A DNA stretch of 64,000 bases from Brevibacterium rongguiense (GCF_009857845.1 NZ_WWEQ01000007.1:1-64000), one strand, 5' to 3'. Counted from the stretch's first letter, positions 8,102-15,616 are shown. Translations and numbers: made by a program. Notes: generated from the sequence alone by a model not told the origin.

Positions 8102-8130
8102 TTGTTATCAGACCACAGCATAGATAACAA
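8102..8130. promoter_or_regulatory. Operator-like dyad upstream of RlpA paralogue B
   Basis: A perfect inverted repeat, TTGTTATC-N13-GATAACAA (arms 8102-8109 and 8123-8130), 30 bp upstream of the start codon. It is A/T-rich against the background, as expected for a promoter or regulator site. Confidence 0.5.
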
Positions 8131-8564
8131 ACCGGCCGCGCGCCAATTCATTCGGCCCGGTTGTGGACCCGGTTGTGGAGCGGGTGGCACCGCCCACGCG
8201 CGCGCGATCACGGCGCGGTCGCGTGCCCCTCGGCCGGGAGGGTCCCACGTGGCCCGGCGCAGTCCTGCGAAAACAGGGCAGTCGTGCGAGGACAGTGCTG
8301 CGCGGGCTCAGCGCTGCGAAGCCGGAAAGAACTCACGGGCGGGCAATCCGCGCCTCGGTATGGCGTCCCTCGTCAGGCGGAGCCACCGGACGGCCTGCGC
8401 CCCTGGCGGGGTGCTGAGTTACACGAGCGCTGAGTACCAGGGGGCGCTGACCGTCGGGAAGTCGCAACTCCGGGGTGCGCCTGCGCAGCGAGCGAGGGCA
8501 TCAGCCCCGGTTCGCCAACGGGGGCCGTCGGACTGGAAGCCCAGCGGATCTCCTGAGGAATCGG
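8131..8564. other. Gene-less spacer with degenerate short repeats
   Basis: No gene is supported. Around 8250-8320 there are imperfect 19-nt units (CAGTCCTGCGAAAACAGGG, then CAGTCGTGCGAGGACAGTG). Around 8411-8465 there are three copies of a GCTGAGT/GCTGACC-type unit spaced about 17-18 nt. They resemble decayed minisatellite DNA. Confidence 0.45.
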
Positions 8565-8942
8565 TCAGCGGCCGCTGCGGCCGCGCAGCAGGCGACGCGT
8601 GGCGGCGGCGGAACGGGTCACGCCCGTGCGGATGAACCCGGCAGCCTGCTCGGCGCGACCGTCGATCTGCCGGCTGACGCTCGACAGCGCACCGTTGATG
8701 CGCTCCTCGGTGCGGTCGATGGGGCCGCCGGTGCGCGCCGCGTCGGCAGCCACCCGGCTCACCCGCTCCCCCAGCTGGCGACCGTTGGCCCGCAGGCCGC
8801 GGGTGCGCTCATCGGCCCGCCGGTACGCGGACTCCGAGTTCGTGCGCAGCCAGGAGGCCGCGCGCCGGGCGCGCTCGCGGGTGCCGGGCCGCGACGCATC
8901 GTAGACCTGGGTGGGCTCAACGGGATCCTCGCGCTGTGTCAT
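8565..8942 (-). CDS. Hypothetical Arg-rich helical protein
   Basis: A 125-residue protein with no family I recognise. It is rich in Arg, Ala and Gln with no hydrophobic segment. The central part (about residues 20-115) shows heptad-like spacing of Ala/Leu/Val with charged residues (for example RANGRQLGERVSRVAADAARTG), so an amphipathic helix or coiled coil is likely. The ATG at 8942 is preferred over upstream in-frame starts because it begins an acidic MTQREDPVEPTQ segment and leaves room for a promoter shared with the divergent GDPD gene. Confidence 0.6.
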   Translation of the reverse strand: MTQREDPVEPTQVYDASRPGTRERARRAASWLRTNSESAYRRADERTRGLRANGRQLGERVSRVAADAARTGGPIDRTEERINGALSSVSRQIDGRAEQAAGFIRTGVTRSAAATRRLLRGRSGR

Positions 8943-9024
8943 GCTCCGATTGTCCACGGCGGGGCCGTGACGGGCAACACAGCCGCGCCGCGAAGACCGG
9001 CTGGAATTGGGTAGCGTGGCTGCC

Positions 9025-9768
9025 ATGATCCCCTTACCGGCCGCCGCGTCCGCCGCCGTCATCGCGCACCGCGGCGGGCTGTGGCCCGATTGCGAGGAGA
9101 ATTCGCTCGCGGCGTTCGAGCGCGCCGCGCAGGCCGGTCTTCAGTGGGCCGAGACCGACGTCCACGCGTCCGCCGATGGGGTGCTCTACGCCGTGCACGA
9201 CCCCTCGCTTAAGCGCACGGCGGGCGTCGCGGCGCGCATCGAGCAGCTCTCCTCGGCCCGCCTTGACCGGCTGCGCCTGCTCGACGGCTCGCGCGTGCCC
9301 CGGCTGGTGGACGTGCTCGAGACGGCGCCAACGCTGAGCTTCAACGTCGACGTCAAGGCCGACTCCGGCACGGAGCCCATGATCCGCCTGGCGCGCGAGC
9401 CCCGGCTGCGCAAGCGCCTGCGGCTCGCGTCATTCAGCGCCCGGCGCCTGCGCCGCCTGCGCGCGGCCGTGCCCGGCGTCCGGACCTCGGCGGGAACTGG
9501 GGAGATCGCGCTGGCCGCAGCCGGTGGGATGCGCGCGCTCGACGAGCGCATCGACTGCCTGCAGGTCCCCGAAGCCCGGGCGGGAATCCGCGTCGTCACG
9601 CCCCGCCTCATCGCTGCGGCCCACCGGACCGGTCGCCAGGTGCACGTCTGGACCGTCAACGCTGCCGCCCAGATGGAGCGGCTGGCGGCGCTGGGGGTCG
9701 ATGCGATCGTCACCGACGATGTCGAGCTGGGACTGCGCGCGTTCGCCCGGGGTCCGCGGCCGCACTGA
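9025..9768 (+). CDS. Glycerophosphodiester phosphodiesterase
   Basis: A 247-residue GDPD-family TIM barrel. AHRGG at the N-terminus, ENSLAAFERA, ETDVHASADGVLYAVHDPSLKRT (metal-binding Glu/Asp and catalytic His) and a terminal WTVN..TDDVE match the family. It hydrolyses glycerophosphodiesters to glycerol-3-phosphate and an alcohol. No signal peptide is seen, so it is probably cytoplasmic. The ATG is preceded by TAGCGT at 7 nt, which suggests a leaderless mRNA; an upstream TTG at 9007 is less likely. It is divergent from the Arg-rich hypothetical gene. Confidence 0.92.
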   Translation: MIPLPAAASAAVIAHRGGLWPDCEENSLAAFERAAQAGLQWAETDVHASADGVLYAVHDPSLKRTAGVAARIEQLSSARLDRLRLLDGSRVPRLVDVLETAPTLSFNVDVKADSGTEPMIRLAREPRLRKRLRLASFSARRLRRLRAAVPGVRTSAGTGEIALAAAGGMRALDERIDCLQVPEARAGIRVVTPRLIAAAHRTGRQVHVWTVNAAAQMERLAALGVDAIVTDDVELGLRAFARGPRPH

Positions 9769-10294
9769 TCATTGCCCGCAGTCCCGCACCCAGAGGCGAA
9801 TGCCCGACGCTCTCCCACCCTCTCGCGCGCTGCCACTGGCGGGGGAAGTGGCTCTCCACTGCCGTCTGCAGGGCCTCTCCCCCGAGTCTGCGCTCGTGCC
9901 GCCCCGGGCGCGTGCGGGGCACGGGACTCGTCAACGCATGAATGCAGGCACAGTTCGTCACAGGCGCGCTCCTTCGTGGCAGGCGCATGCGCGCGCGTGG
10001 GCGTGCGCACATCCCGGGCAAGGCACGCGCAAGGGCACATGCGTCAGGCCAGACGCTCAGCCGGCAGCCACCCGAGGGCGTATCCGCAGACCGCAGCGCT
10101 GAGACTGCGCAGCCGCGGGCCGAGCCTGAGCGGGAATGAGACGTAGGAGCCCCTTGTTGCGCCGACTGTATAGCCGCCGCCCGCGCTGCCGCTGCCCGGC
10201 GTCTCCCCGACCGCAGTCCACACACCGGATCGCCCCAGGCCTGCGCGTCCCCGACGGAGCGGACGGGTTCACTCCACGCGCACTCGGAACCGTG
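9769..10294. other. Gene-less spacer after GDPD
   Basis: No protein, tRNA or clear terminator is supported. Imperfect AGGC-GCG units are visible around 9950-10040, similar in style to the decayed repeats elsewhere. Short open frames are highly Arg-rich, as expected for non-coding GC-rich DNA. Confidence 0.4.
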
Positions 10295-10338
10295 CCGCAC
10301 GCGCTCAGCGGCGCCGCGGTGGCGCTGAGCGCGTGCGG
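10295..10338. repeat. Perfect 16-bp inverted repeat
   Basis: CCGCACGCGCTCAGCG (10295-10310) and CGCTGAGCGCGTGCGG (10323-10338) pair perfectly around a 12-nt loop. It lies in a gene-poor region, about 130 bp upstream of the rbpA promoter. It is not adjacent to a stop codon, so it is not an obvious terminator. Confidence 0.6.
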
Positions 10339-10378
10339 CGCTGCGGCGCTGGGGCTCGCAAGAGCGGTGGTGGTTGCT

Positions 10379-10437
10379 CGGTGCCGTGGCATTCGTGCTC
10401 GCAGGCGCGGCGTTCGTGCGCGGTGCCGTGGCATTCG
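10379..10437. repeat. Three 21-bp degenerate repeats upstream of rbpA
   Basis: CGGTGCCGTGGCATTCG occurs exactly at 10379-10395 and 10421-10437, 42 bp apart. A diverged copy, CGCAGGCGCGGCGTTCG, lies midway at 10400-10416. The period is therefore 21 bp. The array ends about 30 bp before the putative rbpA -10. Confidence 0.6.
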
Positions 10438-10465
10438 CGGGTTCGCCGGGAATGACGGGACCCGA

Positions 10466-10471
10466 TAGACT
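10466..10471 (+). promoter_or_regulatory. Putative rbpA -10 element
   Basis: TAGACT fits the actinobacterial TANNNT -10 and lies 51 bp upstream of the rbpA start codon. No good -35 is seen. Confidence 0.4.
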
Positions 10472-10521
10472 GTTGTGTCGCCCAGCAGCCCCCAACGTCG
10501 ACAGTGGAAGGTGGCCCCACC

Positions 10522-10863
10522 ATGAGCGAGCGCAGTCTTCGCGGCACCCAGCTCGGATCCCGCAGCCTCGAATCGGAGGTGGGCGTCGAGCCGGCGCCGC
10601 GCCAGCTGGTCGAGTACGCGTGCGAGGACGGCTTCACCTTCACCGTTCCCTTCTCCGTCGAGGCCGAGGTGCCGGCGACGTGGGAGTCGGGCACGCACGG
10701 CCTGGGCAAGCGCGTGGGCGGCGGCGAGGCCGCCGAGACGACGGAGAAGCAGGGCCGCACCCACTGGGACATGCTGCTCGAGCGCCGCTCCCTCGAAGAG
10801 CTCCAGGTCCTCCTCGATGAGCGCCTGGCCGTGCGCCGCGGCGAGAAGGCCCCGGAGGTCTGA
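10522..10863 (+). CDS. rbpA: RNA polymerase-binding protein RbpA
   Basis: A 113-residue actinobacterial transcription factor that binds the primary sigma factor and core RNA polymerase and stabilises open complexes. N-terminal RGTQLGSRS, APRQLVEYACEDG..F.VPF, TWESGTHG and the C-terminal sigma-interaction segment RTHWDMLLERRSLEELQVLLDERL are diagnostic. Only one Cys is present, so a zinc site of the Streptomyces type is absent, as in Mycobacterium. GGAAGG precedes the ATG. The gene is convergent with ppm1, an arrangement also found in mycobacteria (Rv2050-Rv2051c). Confidence 0.96.
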   Translation: MSERSLRGTQLGSRSLESEVGVEPAPRQLVEYACEDGFTFTVPFSVEAEVPATWESGTHGLGKRVGGGEAAETTEKQGRTHWDMLLERRSLEELQVLLDERLAVRRGEKAPEV

Positions 10864-10988
10864 ACCGGGCCGAGCAGGCCTACCGGCTCACGCGGACCGG
10901 AGCTCTTCCGGGCACCTCGAGCGCGCGACACCCGCGACCACAGCGCTCGGCACCGGCAATCACACAGCGCAGCGGGACATCACGCTGC

Positions 10989-11234
10989 GCTGTGCTGTTT
11001 CAACGGCGGTGTGTCGGTTCAAGGGCGTGGTGTCGTTTCACGGGCGTTGTGTCTTATCGAGACCGCCGTGCCGTTTCAATGCCGCCGCGTCGTTCCCGTT
11101 CCAAGGGCGCTGTCCACGGGCGCTGGGCGGTGGACGGGCGCCGTGCGGTTCCCAAGGCGTCGTGCGGTTCCCAAGGCGCCGTGTGGTTTCGGGGGCGCTG
11201 TGTGGTTGCAGGGGCGGCGTGCTGACGTGAGGGG
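10989..11234. repeat. Tandem array of about 13 degenerate 19-bp units
   Basis: Units of 19 bp follow one another from 10989, with boundaries at 11008, 11027, 11046, 11065, 11084, 11103, 11122 (18 bp), 11140, 11159, 11178, 11197 and 11216. The consensus is about GCCGTGYGGTTYCAAGGGC. The two best copies, at 11140 and 11159, differ by one base. The period is not a multiple of three and the frames are poor, so it is non-coding. It fills the rbpA-ppm1 convergent gap. Confidence 0.8.
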
Positions 11235-11279
11235 CGCCGCACAGGGCCCGGCGTGCCGCGCCGCGATGGCCCCGGCCCC

Positions 11280-12026
11280 TCAGCTGCGGCGCGCGAGCGC
11301 GGCGCGCACGCGGCGTGCCCGCTCAGCGGCGCCCCACTTGGCGACGTTGACGAACGCCTCCTGGATGATGTTGCCCGACATCTTCGACTCGCCGTATTCG
11401 CGCTCGACGAAGACGATCGGCACCTCGGCGATGGCGAACCCGGCGCGCGCCGTGCGCAGGGTGAGGTCGATCTGGAACCCGTAGCCCTGCGAGCGCACCG
11501 CCTGCAGGTCGATGGCGGAAAGCACCTCCCGCCGATAGGCGCGGAAGCCCGCCGTCGCATCGTGGACGCCCAGGCCGATCGCGGCATTCACATAGACGTT
11601 CGCACCGCGCGAGAGCAGCTGGCGGTTGAGCGGCCAGTTCACCACCGCTCCCCCGGGCACCCAGCGCGCGCCGATCGCCAGATCGGCTCCGTCCGCGATG
11701 GCCGCCAGCAGCTGGGGCAGGTCGCGGCCGCGGTGCGAGCCGTCGGCATCCATCTCGCAGATGACGGGGTAGTCCCGCTCGAGCGCCCAGGCGAAGCCGG
11801 CGAGATACGCCGCACCCAGGCCGTTCTTCTCGGTGCGGCGCAGCAGGTGGATGCGCTCATCGTGCTCGGCCTGCTCCGCAGTCCAGTCGGCGGTGCCGTC
11901 CGGCGACCCGTCGTCGACGACGAGGACATGGGCCGCGGGCACGAAGCGGTGCACGGCGGCGATCGTGCGCGGCAGCGATTCGCGCTCGTTGTAGGTCGGA
12001 ATCACGATGAGGGGGGCGTCAGTCAC
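11280..12026 (-). CDS. ppm1: Polyprenol-phosphate mannosyltransferase (GT2)
   Basis: A 248-residue GT-A glycosyltransferase that transfers mannose from GDP-mannose to polyprenyl phosphate, supplying lipid-linked mannose for lipoglycans and protein mannosylation. Motifs: IPTYNERESL, VVDDGSPDGTADW, MDADGSHRGRDLP (DxD) and ATAGFRAYRREVL. It is the catalytic domain only: no apolipoprotein N-acyltransferase fusion and no membrane segments, so the membrane partner is elsewhere. The start is GTG, 6 nt after TAGGGT, which suggests a leaderless mRNA. A structured RNA candidate lies upstream. It is convergent with rbpA. Confidence 0.93.
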   Translation of the reverse strand: MTDAPLIVIPTYNERESLPRTIAAVHRFVPAAHVLVVDDGSPDGTADWTAEQAEHDERIHLLRRTEKNGLGAAYLAGFAWALERDYPVICEMDADGSHRGRDLPQLLAAIADGADLAIGARWVPGGAVVNWPLNRQLLSRGANVYVNAAIGLGVHDATAGFRAYRREVLSAIDLQAVRSQGYGFQIDLTLRTARAGFAIAEVPIVFVEREYGESKMSGNIIQEAFVNVAKWGAAERARRVRAALARRS

Positions 12027-12101
12027 CCGTCCACCCTAGCCGACGATCGCGGCCGCGGGCCGAGCGCGCGGACCCCGTTCGCGGGCCCGTGAGACGGCAA
12101 A

Positions 12102-12169
12102 GCGCCCCGGGCCGACAGGCTTCGGACCGCGTGCTGACACGCGTTTTCTAAGGCCTGCGCCCGGGGCGC
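12102..12169 (-). ncRNA. Candidate structured small RNA or ppm1 leader element
   Basis: On the minus strand an 11-bp outer stem, GCGCCCCGGGC / GCCCGGGGCGC (12159-12169 with 12102-12112), encloses a 4-bp stem AGGC/GCCT (12153-12156 with 12117-12120). Inside that is an apical hairpin CGCGTG-N4-CACGCG (12128-12143). A short CTTT follows the outer stem. A good promoter lies just upstream, which implies a transcript of about 90-110 nt starting near 12188. It could be an independent sRNA or an attenuator-like leader of ppm1. On the plus strand the apical hairpin followed by TTTT would also look like a terminator. Confidence 0.45.
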
Positions 12170-12192
12170 ATCCGCTGAGCGGACCGATTGAG

Positions 12193-12221
12193 AATCTAGC
12201 AACGCGGTGTCCCCGCGACAA
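12193..12221 (-). promoter_or_regulatory. Promoter upstream of the structured element
   Basis: Minus strand TTGTCG (12216-12221), a 17-bp spacer, then TAGATT (12193-12198). It is the best -35/-10 pair in this part of the window and is positioned to start transcription about 20 nt before the 12102-12169 fold. Confidence 0.6.
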
Positions 12222-12320
12222 ATCGCCCTCACCAGGGGATCTGTGCATCGTTGCAGGTCACGAGGGTGATTTTCGGACCGGCGCAGCGGTGGGAAAAGTG
12301 TGCGCCTCGGCGCGTCGCGC

Positions 12321-13310
12321 TCAGCCGAGGGCCGCGCTCACCCCGTCGACCCACACCTCGCGCACCGTGGGCAGCCGCTCCGGGTCGCCGAGGTCCGGCA
12401 GCCCGGGAGTGCCGGAGCGCGGGTCCGTGCTCCAGGCCGCCACGCGGTCATCGGAGACCTGCACGACCAGCCGATCAGCGCGCCAGCGCACCGCGGTGGC
12501 CGCGGCACCCGGTGCGAGCACACCGGCCTCGAAGCGGCCGGCGGCGCGGTGGGCGAACCGCGTCGCGCAGTTGAACGCCGCGCGTCCGGAGATCCCCCCG
12601 GCGCGGTCCCAGACGGCCGCGCGGATGCTGCGCCACGGGGCGGCTGGATCGAGTGCGAAGCTCACCTGGGCACCGGCCGCCAGGAGTCCTGCCAGCGGCT
12701 GCTCGGCGCTCGGATCGACCGTCAGCGCGATGCCGGCCGCACCCAGCCGCTCGCACAGCGCCTCCGGCACGCGCCGGCCGAAGCGCAGCCGCCAGCCGGA
12801 GCGCTGCGCGTGTGCGACGGCTCCCGCATCGTTGAGCAGCGCTGCGAGCGCGGCCTCGTCGGCCTCCGATTCCACGAGCACGCAGAGCGCGCCCGGCGGC
12901 CGCTGGCCGTCCGCGAGCTGCGCCGCGCTGCGCGCGGCGGGGCCCTCCTGCGCATCGAGGGCGTAGCCGAGGACCGCCAGCCGCCCGGCTCGCGCCTCGA
13001 ACGCCGCGAGGGCTGCGGCCGTACCGATCGCGTGCACACCGGCGATCCCGGCGGCCACGAGGGCCTCCGGCTCCGGGGCGGAGACGCGCAGGTCGAGACC
13101 CGCATCGACGAACGCGGGGGCGACGAAATCGCCCTCCAGGTCCTGCACGGGCGCGCCCAGCGTGCCCGCCGCCTCGTCGGAGCCCACCCACGACACGATG
13201 GGCCCCTCGAAGGCGATCGCGGTGGCGAAGGGATCGGCGCTCGAATAGACATCGCCGCCGGCGAGCACCGTGACGGCGGGATCCTGCTCAGTCTTCTCCG
13301 TGGGAATCAC
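12321..13310 (-). CDS. Amidohydrolase-like protein lacking the HxH metal motif
   Basis: A 329-residue protein with the N- and C-terminal beta-sandwich features of metal amidohydrolases (VTVLAGGDVYSSADP near the start; AAGRFEAGVLAPGAAATAVRW near the end). The strand normally reading VDAHxH is AFVDAGLDLRV here, so the first two metal-binding His are missing. No clear second metal His pair is visible in the Ala/Leu-rich middle. It is therefore probably not a canonical hydrolase. The GTG at 13310 is preferred; a longer form from 13367 is possible. It is upstream of ppm1 on the same strand and divergent from the nuclease-fusion gene. Confidence 0.65.
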   Translation of the reverse strand: MIPTEKTEQDPAVTVLAGGDVYSSADPFATAIAFEGPIVSWVGSDEAAGTLGAPVQDLEGDFVAPAFVDAGLDLRVSAPEPEALVAAGIAGVHAIGTAAALAAFEARAGRLAVLGYALDAQEGPAARSAAQLADGQRPPGALCVLVESEADEAALAALLNDAGAVAHAQRSGWRLRFGRRVPEALCERLGAAGIALTVDPSAEQPLAGLLAAGAQVSFALDPAAPWRSIRAAVWDRAGGISGRAAFNCATRFAHRAAGRFEAGVLAPGAAATAVRWRADRLVVQVSDDRVAAWSTDPRSGTPGLPDLGDPERLPTVREVWVDGVSAALG

Positions 13311-13462
13311 GTCGCCCAGTATCCCACTGGTATCCCACCGGAGCGTCCGCGCCCCGCGATAGGGCACGGGGGTGAGTGCGAAGCGGGCGCAGCGGAGCCG
13401 GACGGGCGCGCCGCCCGCGCCGGATCGGGGCGCTGCTGCCCGGTGCCGCGTCCGTGCCGCGG

Positions 13463-13468
13463 TATAGG
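13463..13468 (+). promoter_or_regulatory. -10 element of the nuclease-fusion gene
   Basis: TATAGG lies 9 nt before the GTG start codon, so transcription would begin at or next to the start codon (leaderless). Confidence 0.45.
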
Positions 13469-13477
13469 CTTCCCGGC

Positions 13478-15616
13478 GTGAGAGAAGCGCTGCTCGTCCT
13501 CGACACGCCGGCCCTGTACTACCGGGCCTTCTACGCCCTGCCCACCTCGCTGCGCGATGCCGCCGGCACGCCGGTCAACGCGGTGCGCGGGCTGCTCGAC
13601 ACGGTCGCCGCGCTGTGCGCCGAACTCCCCCGCCCGCGGGTCATCGCCGCCTTCGACGCAGACTGGCGCCCGGCGTTCCGCACGGCCCTCGTGCCGGAGT
13701 ACAAGGCCCAGCGCGTGCGCGATGAGGCCGCCGGCACGGAGACCCCCGAGGAGCTGGCGCCCCAGCTGCCGATCATCCGGCGCGCGCTCACCGCGGCCGG
13801 CATCCCCATCGCTGAGGTGCCGGGCACCGAGGCCGACGACGTCATCGCCTCCCTCGCGGCGCAGGTCCCCGGCCCCGTGACCATCGTCTCCCCCGACCGC
13901 GACCTGTTGGCCCTGCTCGACGGTGAGCGCGTGGTGCTGCGCCGGCCCCGCCCCAAGGGCGAGTGGGAGGTCACCGCCGCGGCCGATCTGCCCGCGCTCT
14001 ACGGGGTTGCGGGCCCGGAGCTCTACCGGGAGCTCGCCGCGCTGCGCGGGGACCCCTCCGACGGACTCGCCGGTGCCCCCGGGATCGGGGAGAAGACCGC
14101 CGCGCGCCTGCTCGCGGCCCACGGCAGTCTGGACGGGGTCTTCGCCGCCGCGCGCGCGGGCTCGGCCGACGGCGGCCTGACGCCTAAGCGCCGGGCCGCC
14201 CTGCTCGAGTCCGAGGAGGCGGTGCGCGCGAATGCGGCGGTCATGGCCTGCCTGGAGGACCTGCCCGTGGGCGACTGGCTCGCCGCCGCCGACCACGTGC
14301 CCGAGCGCCTGGATCGCGCGGCGCTCGCGGAGCTGGGCCGCGCCCACAGTGTCGTTGCCGCCGCGGACCGGCTCAGCGCTGCCCTGGGCGGTTGGTCCGC
14401 GGCCGGCCGGGAGCACGGTGCGCGCGGCGGCGCAGCCGCGGGCGCCGGCGCCTCATCCGACGTCGAAGGGCCTGGGTCGGGAGCGGCCCCCTCCCCCGCC
14501 GCTGGGCTTCCGGCTGCACCTGAGGACGGAGTAGCAGGCGGCGCTCCCGGTGGGCCTGGGCACGCAACCGCCGACGGATCACCGGGCAGCGCCGCTGCGG
14601 CCGGCACAGTGGGCCGCGGCAAGACGGACACCGCCGCTGCGGACGGCACGACGGATAGCGCCGCTGCCGGCTCAGCGGGCACGGGGACCGTGGGTGTGCC
14701 CGCGGCCGGCACGACGGATGGCGCCGCTGCCGGTTCGGCGGGCACGGAAACCGGGGGCGTGTCTGCGGCAAGCACTGCGGAGGTCGACGCTGCCAGCCCT
14801 GTGGGCGCGGGGACCGCGGGCGAGCCTGCGCCCGGCACTGCGGAGGCCGGCGCTGCGGATATCGGCACTGCGGGCACCGGGAGAGGCGGCGCAGCTGCGA
14901 ACGAGGCTGAGGACGGGACCGAACCCGGCTGGCCCGCGGGGCCCGTGTGGGGCTTCGACCTCGAGACGACGGGTGTCGATCCCCGCACCGCGCGCATCGT
15001 CACGGCCGCCCTCGTCGAGTTCGACCGGGGCGCCAGGCGCGAGGCCTACACGTGGCTGGCCGATCCCGGGGTGGAGATCCCGGCGGCCGCCGCCGCGGTG
15101 CACGGGATCAGCACCGAACGCGCCCGCACCGAGGGCATGGACCGGCGGGCCGTGGTCGAGCAGCTGTGCGCGGCCATCGCCGATATCACTGCCGCGGGCG
15201 GGGTGCTCGCCGGCCACAACATCGCCTACGACCTCACCGTGCTCCAGGCCGAATGCGAGCGCCTGGGCATCAGCCCCGCCGTCCGCGAGGTCCATCCGCC
15301 CATCGTCGACACGCTCGTGCTCGACCGGCGCGCGGAGAAGTACCGGCGCGGGCCCCGCATCCTGCAGGCACTCGCCGAGCGCTGGGGGGTCGAGCTCGTC
15401 GACGCCCACTCGGCCGATGCCGATGCGGCCGCCGCGGCGGCCATCGCCCTGGCCATCGGCGCGGCGAGCGCGGAGATCGGCGGGCTCAGCCCGGCGGCGG
15501 TCCACGCAGCCCAGATCGCCTGGAAGGCCGAGCAGGCCGCCGATCTCGAGGCCTATCTGCGCGCCAAGCGCGACCCGCAGGCGCGCGTGAGCCGCGCATG
15601 GCCGTTCGAGGAGTGA
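13478..15616 (+). CDS. Fused 5'-3' exonuclease (FEN/PolA N-terminal type) and DnaQ-like DEDDh 3'-5' exonuclease
   Basis: A 712-residue single frame with two nuclease domains. Residues 1 to about 290 match the PolA-type 5'-3' exonuclease/flap endonuclease: LDTPALYYRAFYALP, AFDADWRPAFR..EYKAQR, the acidic EADDVIA, SPDRDLLALL and the helix-hairpin GIGEKTAARLL. Residues about 305-488 are an Ala/Gly/Thr/Pro-rich linker that includes a 63-bp tandem repeat. Residues about 490-665 form a DEDDh exonuclease: FDLETTG (Asp494, Glu496), GHNIAYDL near 580-587 and HSADAD near 648. The GTG start lies 9 nt after TATAGG. These nucleases are normally separate proteins. A role in Okazaki-fragment or repair processing is inferred. 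Confidence 0.85.
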   Translation: MREALLVLDTPALYYRAFYALPTSLRDAAGTPVNAVRGLLDTVAALCAELPRPRVIAAFDADWRPAFRTALVPEYKAQRVRDEAAGTETPEELAPQLPIIRRALTAAGIPIAEVPGTEADDVIASLAAQVPGPVTIVSPDRDLLALLDGERVVLRRPRPKGEWEVTAAADLPALYGVAGPELYRELAALRGDPSDGLAGAPGIGEKTAARLLAAHGSLDGVFAAARAGSADGGLTPKRRAALLESEEAVRANAAVMACLEDLPVGDWLAAADHVPERLDRAALAELGRAHSVVAAADRLSAALGGWSAAGREHGARGGAAAGAGASSDVEGPGSGAAPSPAAGLPAAPEDGVAGGAPGGPGHATADGSPGSAAAAGTVGRGKTDTAAADGTTDSAAAGSAGTGTVGVPAAGTTDGAAAGSAGTETGGVSAASTAEVDAASPVGAGTAGEPAPGTAEAGAADIGTAGTGRGGAAANEAEDGTEPGWPAGPVWGFDLETTGVDPRTARIVTAALVEFDRGARREAYTWLADPGVEIPAAAAAVHGISTERARTEGMDRRAVVEQLCAAIADITAAGGVLAGHNIAYDLTVLQAECERLGISPAVREVHPPIVDTLVLDRRAEKYRRGPRILQALAERWGVELVDAHSADADAAAAAAIALAIGAASAEIGGLSPAAVHAAQIAWKAEQAADLEAYLRAKRDPQARVSRAWPFEE
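14645..14896. repeat. 63-bp tandem repeat in the nuclease linker
   Basis: Four successive units begin at 14645, 14708, 14771 and 14834, each exactly 63 bp apart and starting GGCACGACGGAT or a variant. They encode 21-residue Ala/Gly/Thr-rich units. The first two are nearly identical, the later ones more diverged. A further partial copy starts at 14603. The frame is conserved. Confidence 0.8.

Noticed and set aside
10989-11234. CRISPR array
   Set aside because: The 19-bp units follow each other without spacers and are degenerate; no cas gene is in the window.
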